Assembly: GCF_004349145.1 (NCBI RefSeq)
Contig: NZ_SMFO01000004.1
Span: 186,001-250,000, forward strand
Source of the DNA: Flavobacterium hiemivividum
Lineage (GTDB): Bacteria; Bacteroidota; Bacteroidia; Flavobacteriales; Flavobacteriaceae
Direction of reading: 5' to 3'
Length of the DNA: 64,000 nucleotides
The position numbers and the translations under genes were made by a program. Positions 8,323 through 16,548 of this stretch are shown here, piece after piece. The notes under the pieces are model-generated. The model was not told the origin of the DNA and did not search any database. It saw nothing but the letters and a program-made list of their open reading frames with translations. Numbering within the stretch: position 1 is the first letter of the stretch; each line of letters begins with the position of its first letter.

Positions 8323-10800
8323 TTAAACTTTAACAAGATGCTTGCTGATTTTTTCAAACAATAATTGTTCGTCAATTGGTTTCGAAATATAATCATTCAT
8401 ACCAATAGAGATGCATTTTTCAACATCGGCATTAGTGACATCAGCAGTAAGAGCGATAATAGGAATTTGAGAATTTAAAACATTCCGTATGTGTGCTGTA
8501 GCTTCAAATCCATTCATTTCTGGCATTTGTAGGTCCATTAAAATAATGTCATATTCATTTTTTTCGAGCAACTCAACCGCGATTTTGCCATTGTCGGCCA
8601 TTTCGATTTCAAATCCGAAATCCAGTAATATTATTTTTATTAACAATTGGTTTAATACTACGTCTTCAACAACGAGTACTTTTGTTCCTTTGGTAATTGC
8701 TTCTTTATAAGTGTCGAAAGAGCTTGTTCCCAGTTCGTCATTAGCTACTAATTCTTGTCGGTTTGATTTTTTGAAGTTCATTCTAAAACCAAAAGAGGAT
8801 CCTACGCCATGCTCGCTAGATGCGATTATTGTCCCGCCTTGGCGTTCCACTAATTGTTTAACGATAGCAAGACCTAGTCCAGTTCCGCCATAGGAAGTGC
8901 TGGTTGTTTTGGTAGCTTGTTCGAAATTTTTAAAAATATGTTCGAGTCTATCTTTGGCAATACCAATTCCGGTATCGGTAATTATAAATTCAATTGTAAC
9001 CGATTCGCTGTCGTGACTTAGCTGACGTACATTTACACCTATTTCGCCTTTTGAAGTAAATTTAATCGCGTTGCTCATTAAATTTAAGATAATCTGGCGC
9101 AAACGCATTGGGTCACCAATCAAATATTTAGGGATTGCTGGATCGTAGTTATGTACTAGTGCTATGTTTTTTTCTAAAATCTTTTGTTCAAAAAGATGCA
9201 GTGTGGTCGATATTGACTTTGTAAGTCTGAATATGGTTGTCTCAAAGGTTATCATTCCAGCATCGACTTTTGCAATATCTAAAATATCATTAATTAGGAT
9301 AATTAATGCATCTCCTGATTCTTTAATTGCCGTGATATACTCTCTTTGTGAATTATTCAGCTCTGTTTTTAAAATGATATTAGTGAAGCCAATAATTGCA
9401 TTCATTGGAGTTCTAATCTCGTGGCTCATGTTTGACAAAAATTGCTGTTTTGACCTTACGGCTTCTTCTGCAATTAAAGTCTTTTGCTCGGCATTGATTT
9501 TAGATATGATTAATTCGTTTTTTGCAATTACTTGTTCGGTAACTTCATAAGCAATGATGGTGACTCCCAAAATAGTATTGTCAGCTTCGTGATAAGGCTG
9601 GTAGACAAAATTAAAATAAGCATCTTCTAATTTACCATTGCGAAGCAAAGGCGCTAATAGTTCATTGCCATAAAATGGAACTCCTGTTGTGTAAACTTCA
9701 TTCAGTAGTGCGGGGAACTGCGTGTCTTTAATTTCAGGTAATATAGTGGTGAATTCTTTTCCTACTACGTCATTTCCTTTTCCCCACATTTCTACGATAC
9801 TTTCATTTGCTAGGCTGACCACCATGTTTTCGCCTTTCAATATTGCTATGGAATAAGGGGATTTAGTAAGCATTAAATTGTAGCGCTTCTCGCTATCTTC
9901 AATTTTTTTCAGTGCTATTTTTTCGGTCTCAAGTTGTCTCTCTAATGCCTTTTTTTCTTTTAATTGAAGTTCGTTTGATAATCGGCGCACTTCAGAAATA
10001 TCTTTTATAGCGAGTAGGATTAATTGCTCGCCATGTGTTTTTTGAAAAATGCTCTTGGCATTAAACAATATTGTTTGGTTGCCTATGCCATAAAAAAGAT
10101 GGGTAACTTCTAGGTCCTCAGGTGCTGTTTCATAGGTGAGAATGTTTTCTATATGTGAACGTAAGCTTGGGATGTCCCATTGCTTGTTATTTAAGTTAAA
10201 TAGAGCGATTCCTTCGGCTTCGTCTTTAGTGATGTTGTATTTTTTACAAAAAGATTTACTGGCGGATTTGATTTCTAATTCTCCATTGAGTATCAAGAAA
10301 GGTTCGTTGATAGTTGCAATAATTTCTTCAGCATACTCGTATGATTCAGCTAGCAATTCAATGTGGGTTTTCAGTTTAAGGTTGTTCGAGATCAATTCTT
10401 TATTTTCAGTCACATCTTCGATAAGCTGAATAATGTACCTCACTTTTTTATTGTCATCTAATATTGGTGAGTTGACAACACTCCAATAACGTTCTACAAA
10501 TTCGCCTCCTTCTGATTGTGGTTTTTTAATGGCATGTCTTTGAATTTCCATTTTATCGGCAACTTGCTGCTCTAAAACGCGATTTAAAGAAATTCGTAGA
10601 GCAGCAAGCGCACCCGATGTTTTGTATTTTGGGTTGTCAGGAAAGACATCGAAAATGTTTCTGTTTATCACATTTTCCCTTTCGGTCATTGTTGTTTTTA
10701 AATAAGCGTCAGATATAGTGACGATATTAAAATGGGGGTCTAGCACTAATAATAATGCTGGAGATTGCTCAAATAGACTAATGTAATCGTGACTTTCCAT
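8323..10800 (-). CDS. Hybrid sensor histidine kinase / response regulator with three PAS domains
   Basis: This 825-residue protein has no transmembrane segment, so the sensor is probably cytoplasmic. Three PAS-like domains occupy about 1-130, 150-275 and 300-425, linked by coiled coil. Then come a HisKA domain with H-box NMSHEIRTPMNAIIGF (phospho-acceptor His460), a HATPase domain with N-box NLMSNAIKFTSKG and G-boxes DTGIGI (609-614) and GGTGLGL (638-644), and a C-terminal receiver with DIILMDLQMP (Asp756) and a late lysine in YISKPID. All catalytic residues are present. No HPt or DNA-binding output domain is visible, so the phosphorelay partner must lie elsewhere. It is transcribed alone; the ligand cannot be inferred. 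Confidence 0.95.
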   Translation of the reverse strand: MESHDYISLFEQSPALLLVLDPHFNIVTISDAYLKTTMTERENVINRNIFDVFPDNPKYKTSGALAALRISLNRVLEQQVADKMEIQRHAIKKPQSEGGEFVERYWSVVNSPILDDNKKVRYIIQLIEDVTENKELISNNLKLKTHIELLAESYEYAEEIIATINEPFLILNGELEIKSASKSFCKKYNITKDEAEGIALFNLNNKQWDIPSLRSHIENILTYETAPEDLEVTHLFYGIGNQTILFNAKSIFQKTHGEQLILLAIKDISEVRRLSNELQLKEKKALERQLETEKIALKKIEDSEKRYNLMLTKSPYSIAILKGENMVVSLANESIVEMWGKGNDVVGKEFTTILPEIKDTQFPALLNEVYTTGVPFYGNELLAPLLRNGKLEDAYFNFVYQPYHEADNTILGVTIIAYEVTEQVIAKNELIISKINAEQKTLIAEEAVRSKQQFLSNMSHEIRTPMNAIIGFTNIILKTELNNSQREYITAIKESGDALIILINDILDIAKVDAGMITFETTIFRLTKSISTTLHLFEQKILEKNIALVHNYDPAIPKYLIGDPMRLRQIILNLMSNAIKFTSKGEIGVNVRQLSHDSESVTIEFIITDTGIGIAKDRLEHIFKNFEQATKTTSTSYGGTGLGLAIVKQLVERQGGTIIASSEHGVGSSFGFRMNFKKSNRQELVANDELGTSSFDTYKEAITKGTKVLVVEDVVLNQLLIKIILLDFGFEIEMADNGKIAVELLEKNEYDIILMDLQMPEMNGFEATAHIRNVLNSQIPIIALTADVTNADVEKCISIGMNDYISKPIDEQLLFEKISKHLVKV

Positions 10801-11004
10801 AGAATGCTAAATTAAAGACTTGGATATTTGTAGGGTTTTAAATCGAAATAATTTATGATTCTTTTTTTGAAGAAAAATCAGGTAAAGGTATATAAAAAAC
10901 GATGCGGTGCACATTTATTATTCATAAAGAAAACAGCGTGTATTTGATGTTTTTTTTCGATAGAAATAATGCCTTGTTTAATTGTTATTTTTACGAATAA
11001 ATCG

Positions 11005-11466
11005 CTAAAGTCCAATTCTCATATTTAGCAAGTGTTTTTTAAAACCTACCTTCTCATAGGCTCTTATTGCTGATGGATTGTCGCTATAAACGTCTAATCG
11101 GAGTTCTGTTATATCATGGGAACGACACCATTCTTTTAGAGCTTCAATAATTTTTGCGTTTACTCCCTTTCCTCGGTGTTTTGGGTCCGTGTACATAAAT
11201 CCTAGATAAGCATAGTTGCTGTGCTTCAAATACGGTTTTGCAGCTTCGATTCGCGCATAACCAGAGCCTACAATAAGGGACTCAATTTCGGCAACTACAA
11301 TTTTAATTTCGGTTGCAGTAATCATTTTTTTAATATCATAATAGGAAATTGGATCTTCCTTTAAAGTAGGGTCAAAGGGACGTTCGGCAGTTATGATTCC
11401 TTGTTCGAATTCGAGAAGTGTACTCAAGTCTTCCATTTTGGCGCTACGGGTATTTATTTCGTTCAT
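11005..11466 (-). CDS. GNAT family N-acetyltransferase
   Basis: This is a 153-residue acetyl-CoA-dependent acyltransferase. The acetyl-CoA loop motif is visible as DPKHRGKGVNAKIIEAL (about 95-111), preceded by the beta-4 strand YAYLGFMYT and followed by the typical LDVYSDNPSAIRAYEKVGFKKH (about 123-145). Length and fold order are normal. The substrate cannot be predicted; the family acetylates small amines, peptides and proteins. The gene stands alone, with about 200 AT-rich bases separating it from the kinase gene and no obvious operon partner. The ATG at 11466 gives a normal GNAT N-terminus. Confidence 0.9.
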   Translation of the reverse strand: MNEINTRSAKMEDLSTLLEFEQGIITAERPFDPTLKEDPISYYDIKKMITATEIKIVVAEIESLIVGSGYARIEAAKPYLKHSNYAYLGFMYTDPKHRGKGVNAKIIEALKEWCRSHDITELRLDVYSDNPSAIRAYEKVGFKKHLLNMRIGL

Positions 11467-11610
11467 TATGATATCGATTTTAGAATATCAAATGTAAGAA
11501 AGAATTAAGTGTTTGTTTTCGTCGAATGTGGGTTAAATGTCAAGGTATTCTAGTATCTTCGACAATTCGAAACAGAACGTTAAAGGAGTTACTATTGTTT
11601 AACTTTTTTG

Positions 11611-11618
11611 TATTTTTG
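11611..11618 (+). promoter_or_regulatory. -7 box of idi promoter
   Basis: TATTTTTG lies just before the candidate starts of idi. A transcript starting about 6 bases downstream would leave only a short leader before the ATG at 11636, favouring that start. Confidence 0.45.
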
Positions 11619-11635
11619 TGATGCTAAAAATAATT

Positions 11636-12163
11636 ATGATAGAAGAAAATGTAATATTAGTTAATGAGAACGATGAGCAAATTGGGTTGATGCCTAAGCT
11701 AGAAGCACATGAAAAAGCTTTGTTACATCGTGCTTTCTCGGTTTTTGTTTTGAATAGTAAAAATGAGATCATGCTGCAACAGCGTGCGCATCATAAATAT
11801 CACTCGCCGTTGTTGTGGACTAACACTTGTTGTAGTCATCAAAGAGAGGGCGAGACTAATATTGAGGCGGGGAGTAGAAGGTTGTTTGAGGAAATGGGCT
11901 TTAAAACTGAGCTCAAAGAACTTTTTCATTTTATATACAAAGCTCCATTTGATAATGGATTAACAGAACATGAATTAGATCATGTTATGATCGGCTATTC
12001 AAATGAAAGTCCAGTTATAAATCCAGAGGAAGTAGAAGGTTGGAAATGGATGGGGATTGATGCCGTCAAAAATGACATGCAAGTACATCCTGAAATCTAT
12101 ACGGTTTGGTTTAAAATAATTTTCGACGAATTCTATCATTTCTTAGAAGAACATAAAATTTAA
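11636..12163 (+). CDS. idi: Isopentenyl-diphosphate delta-isomerase (type 1)
   Basis: It interconverts isopentenyl and dimethylallyl diphosphate for isoprenoids (quinones, carotenoids). The 175-residue Nudix-fold enzyme shows the active-site Cys segment LWTNTCCSHQREGE and the Nudix-like helix AGSRRLFEEMGF, plus EHELDHVMIG with its metal/catalytic Glu. The frame is open back to a GTG at 11618 and an ATG at 11621, but these overlap the -7 box; the ATG at 11636 (MIEENVILVNENDEQIG) matches the family N-terminus. It is followed after 30 bases by queD and then a peroxiredoxin, probably co-transcribed, though no functional link is obvious. Confidence 0.93.
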   Translation: MIEENVILVNENDEQIGLMPKLEAHEKALLHRAFSVFVLNSKNEIMLQQRAHHKYHSPLLWTNTCCSHQREGETNIEAGSRRLFEEMGFKTELKELFHFIYKAPFDNGLTEHELDHVMIGYSNESPVINPEEVEGWKWMGIDAVKNDMQVHPEIYTVWFKIIFDEFYHFLEEHKI

Positions 12164-12193
12164 GAAGTAGAATCCTAATTCTAAAATCACAAC

Positions 12194-12604
12194 ATGAGAG
12201 TAACTATAAGTAGAAAGGCGCATTTTAACGCGGCGCATCGATTGTATCGCAAGGATTGGACTTTCGAGAAAAACGATGCTGTTTTTGGAAAATGCAATAA
12301 CCCGAATTACCACGGACACAATTATGATTTAATTGTAGGTGTTACCGGTGCGATTGATCCCGAAACGGGTTATGTGATGGATATAAAAATTTTGTCGGAT
12401 ATAATAAAGGAAGAAGTAGAGGATCAGTTTGATCATAAAAATCTTAATGTTGACGTTCCTGAGTTTGAAAATCTCAATCCTACCGCCGAAAATATCGTAG
12501 TGGTGATTTGGAATAAAATAAGAAAGAGGATTAATGTAGAATTTGATTTGGAAGTTGTGCTGTATGAAACGCCTCGTAATTTTGTAACTTATAGAGGAGA
12601 GTAA
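12194..12604 (+). CDS. queD: 6-carboxytetrahydropterin synthase (QueD / PTPS family)
   Basis: This 136-residue enzyme of the PTPS fold makes 6-carboxy-tetrahydropterin from dihydroneopterin triphosphate in queuosine/7-deazaguanine synthesis. Zinc ligands are visible as His15 (HFNAAHRL) and His40/His42 (NYHGHNY). The catalytic Cys34 lies in FGKCNNPNYHGH, and the acidic partner in the C-terminal VVLYETPRNFVTY. Family members also include true PTPS enzymes, but the single short CNNPNYHGH spacing fits bacterial QueD-like proteins. Its stop overlaps the peroxiredoxin start by one base (TAATG), suggesting coupled translation. No queC or queE is in the window. Confidence 0.87.
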   Translation: MRVTISRKAHFNAAHRLYRKDWTFEKNDAVFGKCNNPNYHGHNYDLIVGVTGAIDPETGYVMDIKILSDIIKEEVEDQFDHKNLNVDVPEFENLNPTAENIVVVIWNKIRKRINVEFDLEVVLYETPRNFVTYRGE

Positions 12605-13068
12605 TGGAGTTAAAAGTAGGAGATAAGATTCCAAATTTTAAAGCGAAAGATACTGATGGGAATGATTTCGACAGTCAAAACCTAGTAGGTCATAAACCAT
12701 TGGTGATTTATTTCTATCCAAAAGACAATACGCCGGGATGTACTGCTCAGGCCTGCAGCTTTAGGGATCAATATGAAGATTTTAAAGACCTAGGTGCTGA
12801 AGTAATCGGAATAAGCAGTGATAGTGTCGCTTCTCATCAGAAATTTGCTTCCCACTATAAATTGCCCTTTGTGCTTTTATCGGATGGCGATAAAAAAATC
12901 AGAAAGCTTTTTGGAGTTCCATCCTATGTTTTTGGATTGATTCCGGGAAGAGTCACCTATGTGGCTGATAAAGAAGGAAAAATAATAATGATTTTTGATA
13001 GTATTAAGGCTGGGAATCATATTCCAAAAGCGCTGGAAGCTGTGAAAAACAGCATCTTTTTAAAGTAA
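12604..13068 (+). CDS. Thioredoxin-dependent peroxiredoxin (Bcp/PrxQ type)
   Basis: This 154-residue thiol peroxidase reduces hydrogen and organic peroxides in the cytoplasm, using thioredoxin. The active-site sequence YFYPKDNTPGCTAQACSFRD gives peroxidatic Cys46 and, five residues later, resolving Cys51, the hallmark of PrxQ/Bcp. The thioredoxin-fold core is complete (GAEVIGISSDS, LPFVLLSDGD, RVTYVADKEGKI). There is no signal peptide. It is translationally coupled to the upstream queD-like gene through a one-base overlap and ends the small idi-queD-prx group. No clear terminator follows. Confidence 0.93.
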   Translation: MELKVGDKIPNFKAKDTDGNDFDSQNLVGHKPLVIYFYPKDNTPGCTAQACSFRDQYEDFKDLGAEVIGISSDSVASHQKFASHYKLPFVLLSDGDKKIRKLFGVPSYVFGLIPGRVTYVADKEGKIIMIFDSIKAGNHIPKALEAVKNSIFLK

Positions 13069-13272
13069 TAATCATTAGACATAATTGCTTATCTTTTAGA
13101 GTGTAAATGATTATAGATGTAGAATTTGAGATATTGAAAGAGAATTCATATTTCGAAAACAAAAAATAAAATGTAGTGGTGATTACAGTTCCGAGAAATG
13201 AATAGCTGGGTATTGGAAAAGCTTCTATTTTAGAAATTTACATTTCATAGTCGGTAATAGAAAGATTATATG

Positions 13273-13280
13273 TACTTTTG
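13273..13280 (+). promoter_or_regulatory. -7 box of the 88-aa gene
   Basis: TACTTTTG matches TAnnTTTG 28 bases before the ATG at 13308. It overlaps the alternative TTG start at 13278, arguing against that longer form. Confidence 0.45.
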
Positions 13281-13307
13281 CAGACGCAAATTAAAATTAA
13301 AAATAAA

Positions 13308-13574
13308 ATGGCAAATATTAAGAATTTAAAAAAAGACATCAACTACGTATTAGGAGATATTATTGAAGCAGTTTACTTGTTTGAAATTTCAACTACAGGA
13401 AAAGCTACAACAGAAACTAATAATTTAATTGATGAGGCTATTGCTGCATTTGATACTTTGATCACAAAAGTGAACGCTAAAAAAGTAGAAGATAAAAAAG
13501 CACACTTCAAACAAATCAATATTGAATTGGAACAAACTGCAAATCAATTGATTGCTAAAATCAACGAATTGTAG
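13308..13574 (+). CDS. Small helical conserved hypothetical protein (88 aa)
   Basis: No characterised family is recognised. The frame opens at a TTG (13278), but the ATG at 13308 (MANIKNLKKDINYVLGDIIEA) fits better with the -7 box just upstream. The protein looks almost entirely alpha-helical and charged: two or three amphipathic helices (KKDINYVLGDIIEAVYLFEI, TNNLIDEAIAAFDTLITKV, a C-terminal QINIELEQTANQLIAKI), with no cysteine and no signal peptide. I remember similar short proteins in Flavobacteria, so it is probably a real conserved gene. It sits just upstream of the tRNA-Thr pair and shares no transcript with it, since the tRNA has its own promoter. Confidence 0.8.
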   Translation: MANIKNLKKDINYVLGDIIEAVYLFEISTTGKATTETNNLIDEAIAAFDTLITKVNAKKVEDKKAHFKQINIELEQTANQLIAKINEL

Positions 13575-13607
13575 TCAAAAAAAACGATAAAAAAGTACAG
13601 ATTTATT

Positions 13608-13637
13608 TTGGAAAACACGAATTCATCTGTATCTTTG
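13608..13637 (+). promoter_or_regulatory. Promoter of first tRNA-Thr
   Basis: TTG at 13608-13610, a 19-base spacer, TATCTTTG at 13630-13637, 15 bases before the tRNA 5' end. This is a textbook match to the Bacteroidota consensus. Confidence 0.8.
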
Positions 13638-13652
13638 CACCCGTAATGAGAC

Positions 13653-13726
13653 GCCAGCGTAGCTCAGTTGGCTAGAGCAGCTGATTTGTAATCAGCAGGT
13701 CGTGGGTTCGAGTCCCTCCGCCGGCT
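13653..13726 (+). tRNA. tRNA-Thr (anticodon TGT), copy 1
   Basis: A 74-base cloverleaf: acceptor GCCAGCG/CGCCGGC, D-arm GCTC/GAGC, anticodon stem GCTGA/TCAGC around TTTGTAA (anticodon TGT, reads ACA and other Thr codons), T-loop TTCGAGT, discriminator T. CCA is not encoded. Two positions do not pair canonically (acceptor A4-C69, T-stem T50-T64), and both recur in copy 2. It has its own promoter and terminator. Confidence 0.95.
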
Positions 13727-13732
13727 CATCGT

Positions 13733-13764
13733 AAAACCATCTAACTTTGTTAGGTGGTTTTTTT
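13733..13764 (+). terminator. Terminator after tRNA-Thr copy 1
   Basis: Hairpin aaaccatctaac / gttaggtggttt followed by a T-run; almost the same as the one after copy 2. Confidence 0.85.
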
Positions 13765-13840
13765 ATAAAAAGAGAACAAAGAGCGAATAGTTTTTGATCT
13801 CTTTAAATAAAAAATAATTATAAATAGTGCTTTTTTTTAT

Positions 13841-13870
13841 TTGGATAATAGAAATTCAGAACTATATTTG
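13841..13870 (+). promoter_or_regulatory. Promoter of second tRNA-Thr
   Basis: TTG at 13841-13843, 19-base spacer, TATATTTG at 13863-13870, 13 bases before the tRNA. Confidence 0.8.
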
Positions 13871-13883
13871 CAGCCAGAATAAT

Positions 13884-13957
13884 GCCAGCGTAGCTCAGTT
13901 GGCTAGAGCAGCTGATTTGTAATCAGCAGGTCGTGGGTTCGAGTCCCTCCGCCGGCT
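13884..13957 (+). tRNA. tRNA-Thr (anticodon TGT), copy 2
   Basis: Identical in sequence, as far as I can read, to the copy at 13653-13726, including the A4-C69 and T50-T64 non-canonical pairs. It lies 157 bases downstream with an independent promoter and terminator. The upstream promoter regions differ between the copies, while the tRNA body and the downstream hairpin are conserved. Confidence 0.95.
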
Positions 13958-13964
13958 CTTTGTG

Positions 13965-13996
13965 AAAACCATCTAACTTTTGTTAGGTGGTTTTTT
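13965..13996 (+). terminator. Terminator after tRNA-Thr copy 2
   Basis: Hairpin aaaccatctaac / gttaggtggttt plus T-run. Confidence 0.85.
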
Positions 13997-14035
13997 GTTT
14001 TACCACAGGAATCGAGAACAATTTAATTATAAGGT

Positions 14036-14072
14036 AAAAAAAATAGGCTGCCTTAATTGAAGGAGCCTATTT
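14036..14072 (-). terminator. Terminator of the DUF4369 lipoprotein gene
   Basis: Arms aaataggct (14041-14049) and agcctattt (14064-14072) with an inner cctt/aagg extension. On the minus strand the hairpin is followed by a T-run (A-run at 14036-14043 on plus). Confidence 0.7.
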
Positions 14073-14096
14073 AATATAAATTGAATTGCGGAATCT

Positions 14097-14816
14097 CTAA
14101 TCGATTTGTTCTTGAGCTTTAACCGCAGTTACGTATTCAGTTAGTTTCTTCCCGTAAAGAGACTCTGCGACTTTTGGAGTCATCGATTTTTGAATAGTGT
14201 CTAGATACTTAAGATTGATGTCGTAGATGTCAGATAAAGTGATGTAAGGCGCTATTTCGTAATCTTTATGGTTGATGGCAAAGTTCGTTACATACAAGTA
14301 CCTTCTTTTTGTGTTAGAATCTTGTCTTGCACTCAGGCTGTCTACCGCTTTTGTATTATTTCTTTTAAGAGCATTGAATTTTTGTTCTAATAAAGTTAAG
14401 TTATCGTCTCTAAAACGACTGCTTATTTTTTTATACTCTTCGTATAATTCTTGATTTTTAGATCCTGTTATTTTAGCTCCCGAAAGGAAAGAGTCTAGGT
14501 TGGTGTCTATGTTGATGTTTCCAGGTTCAGCAAAAAACAATAAATTATTGTCTAATGAATTGCTGACTCCTCTGTCTAGAAACAGATAAAGCATCTCAGG
14601 TGATTTTAAATCGATATTACTCTCAAACGCAGAGCTGCCGTCGATTGCAATGGTGTCTATTGCTACAAGAGCGCTATCTACGACTCTTTGAATATATAAG
14701 GTTCCCTTTTTTAGTCCCTTAATATTTCCTGTAATGTGCAAGTTGGTTTTTGATTCGTTTTTAGCGCAGGATGCCAAAAGCAACAGAGAAACGAATGCAA
14801 GGATTGATTTTTTCAT
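14097..14816 (-). CDS. DUF4369-type lipoprotein
   Basis: This 239-residue predicted lipoprotein has the signal MKKSILAFVSLLLLASC with lipobox Cys17. Residues about 25-125 form the beta-rich DUF4369 domain (ITGNIKGLKKGTLYIQR, DTIAIDGSSAFESNI, FAEPGNINID). This domain is usually found at the N-terminus of TlpA-like thioredoxins in Bacteroidota. Here the rest (about 125-239) is helical and charged, with no thioredoxin CxxC, so it is a stand-alone version with no redox centre. It is probably anchored in the outer or inner membrane facing the periplasm. It is monocistronic with its own terminator. Function unknown. Confidence 0.82.
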   Translation of the reverse strand: MKKSILAFVSLLLLASCAKNESKTNLHITGNIKGLKKGTLYIQRVVDSALVAIDTIAIDGSSAFESNIDLKSPEMLYLFLDRGVSNSLDNNLLFFAEPGNINIDTNLDSFLSGAKITGSKNQELYEEYKKISSRFRDDNLTLLEQKFNALKRNNTKAVDSLSARQDSNTKRRYLYVTNFAINHKDYEIAPYITLSDIYDINLKYLDTIQKSMTPKVAESLYGKKLTEYVTAVKAQEQID

Positions 14817-15232
14817 TGGTTAAATATTTTGCTGCAAAATAAAGAAAATAGTTGGAAAGATTAGTCGCTAGTTTGAGGTAATTTTCTAAAAAAAAATCGC
14901 AATCTATTTTTATATAGGGATTTCTGGTTTAATCTCTTTAGGTTTAATTCCTAGAAGCTCTGCTTCGATTTTTTTTGTCACAGATTACTTAGCCTGTTCG
15001 ACCTTTGGTCTCGAGTCACAGATTAAAAAAGATTATTGAAAATCTGTGAATCTGTGGCTGTTATTTCGCTAATACCGCTGGGGCTCTGCTCCGAGGTAAT
15101 TTGTTTCTCGAAAGTGGAAGGGATTTGCACATAAATAATACTCTGATTGAGGATTTTAAATTTATTCAGCACCAACTAATTTAAAATTTTCATAAAAAAA
15201 AACACTCTTCGGGAGAGTGTTTTTCTTATTGG
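14817..15232. other. Gene-free stretch with degenerate repeat remnants
   Basis: No credible ORF. It holds short repeated and palindromic fragments: cacagatta at about 14980 and again near 15017, with an inverted aatctgtga near 15042 (possible hairpin around 15016-15050), and a small palindrome tcgacctttggtctcga near 14998. These look like remains of flavobacterial intergenic repeats. The right end carries the DUF2805 terminator. Confidence 0.5.
15193..15225 (-). terminator. Terminator of the DUF2805 gene
   Basis: Stem aaacactct / agagtgttt around tcggg; on the minus strand it is followed by a T-run. Confidence 0.8.
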
Positions 15233-15514
15233 TTAATCCAATTTGTTTTTGATATAATATTTACCATCCAAGTCTTCATCAAAATCATCGATTTTAACGG
15301 GTTTTGGTTTTGGTTTATTTGCAGTAGCTTTCTTTTTCCACATCTCAAATTTCTCTGCCGGCATCTTCTTTTTCATTATTTCCAAAACTTCTTTTTCGAC
15401 CAGACCAAATTCCTTTTTAATAATTTCAAAAGGGTTTTTTTCCTCTAAGGCCATTGTAACAAGTTTTTCTGTTTGTTCCCAGTTTAATTCTTTGCGGTTA
15501 CTCTTTTTCATCAC
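15233..15514 (-). CDS. DUF2805 / TIGR03643-like small protein
   Basis: This is a 93-residue soluble basic protein. The N-terminal half (RKELNWEQTEKLVTMALEEKNPFEIIKKEFGLVEKEV) has the look of a helix-turn-helix-like DUF2805 domain, with the conserved FEMWKKKA segment after it. A Lys/Pro-rich linker (KPKPKPVK) and an acidic tail follow. As I remember it, the family often sits near cryptochrome/photolyase genes, but none is in this window. No enzymatic motif is visible. The first two codons are both near ATGs (MMKK), so the start is uncertain by one or two residues. It is transcribed alone with a clear terminator. Confidence 0.72.
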   Translation of the reverse strand: MMKKSNRKELNWEQTEKLVTMALEEKNPFEIIKKEFGLVEKEVLEIMKKKMPAEKFEMWKKKATANKPKPKPVKIDDFDEDLDGKYYIKNKLD

Positions 15515-15623
15515 TTGAAAATTAATTCAATTTGTTTTTAATGATTAATATAATTGATTCTAAATTAGATAGAACAATATTAATAAAAATATAATTAGTT
15601 ATAACCATAAAAGCATTTTTTTT

Positions 15624-16460
15624 TCATGGGGTATAATTCTTTTCTGGTGATCGTTGTTTTTGAAAAGGAATTTTCAATAAATTATTTAGTTTATTATGTT
15701 CTTCCATATTCATGTGCGTATCAATTCCATATACAATTTCTTCTTTGGGCAATGTTCTAAATGTTCCAAAAAGACGATCCCAAACTGAGAATATATTTCC
15801 GTAATTGCTGTCCGTATAAGGCAATTTATAATGATGATGTACCTTATGCATGTCTGGTGATACAATGAAATAGCTCATAATAGTGTCCCACTTTTTTGGT
15901 AAAGCAATATTGGCGTGGTTAAATTGAGTAGCAATTACAGATAGCGTTTGGTACAGGAATACCATCCACATAGGGCTTCCCACGATTAAAACTCCCAAAG
16001 TTGTAAATGCAAACCGAATGATGCTTTCACCAGGATGATGTCTGTTAGCGGTTGTGGTGTCTATCCAATTATCAGTATGGTGGATGATGTGAAACCGCCA
16101 AAGGAATTTAGTTTTGTGTTCGATAAGGTGAACTAGATAGGCTCCGATAAGATCCAGTAATAACAAACCAATTAGTACATAAAGCCATAATGGTATTTCA
16201 GGTAGCCATTGAAGAATTCCAAAATCATTTGTAATAGTCCAATCAGCAGCTATTAGTAATACGAAAGCCAATAAAAAATTAATTATAATTGTGGTCAGTG
16301 TTAGGAATATATTAATTCCAGCGTGATGCCATTTTTTATAAGTAAAGTTAAAAAGTGGAAATGCGTTTTCGATCAACCAAAAAATAGTAATACCACTAAC
16401 TAGAATCAAACTTCTGTGGGAAGAAGGTATGGTAGAAAAATAAGAAACAATTTCATTCAT
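15624..16460 (-). CDS. Sterol desaturase / fatty-acid hydroxylase family membrane protein
   Basis: This 278-residue membrane protein belongs to the di-iron FA_hydroxylase superfamily. Four or more hydrophobic segments lie in the first 130 residues. The His clusters are present: HLIEHKTKFLWRFHIIHHTD (about 110-130), NRHHPGE (about 140-146) and MHKVHHHYKLPYTDSNYGN (about 203-221), enough ligands for a di-iron centre. Family members hydroxylate or desaturate sterols, fatty acids, carotenoids or alkylglycerols; the lipid substrate is unknown here. It lies upstream of DUF2805 on the same strand, about 110 bases away, so co-transcription is possible but not shown. Confidence 0.9.
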   Translation of the reverse strand: MNEIVSYFSTIPSSHRSLILVSGITIFWLIENAFPLFNFTYKKWHHAGINIFLTLTTIIINFLLAFVLLIAADWTITNDFGILQWLPEIPLWLYVLIGLLLLDLIGAYLVHLIEHKTKFLWRFHIIHHTDNWIDTTTANRHHPGESIIRFAFTTLGVLIVGSPMWMVFLYQTLSVIATQFNHANIALPKKWDTIMSYFIVSPDMHKVHHHYKLPYTDSNYGNIFSVWDRLFGTFRTLPKEEIVYGIDTHMNMEEHNKLNNLLKIPFQKQRSPEKNYTP

Positions 16461-16548
16461 GCTAGTAGGGTATGTATCAAAAATAGTGATTTTTCAGATA
16501 CGATGACATCCTAATTCATTAATAGTCAAGTCCTTTTTATTAGAAGTC

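Noticed and set aside
9164..9550. Plus-strand ORF of 128 residues inside the histidine kinase gene
   Set aside because: It is the antisense of the HisKA/HATPase region, a common shadow in AT-rich kinase genes.
12329..12634. Antisense ORF of 101 residues over queD
   Set aside because: Shadow of a well-supported gene; composition looks random and there is no start context.
13608..13996. tRNA-Thr as integration site of a mobile element
   Set aside because: No integrase and no partial tRNA repeat at a distance; the second copy is a complete tRNA with its own promoter.
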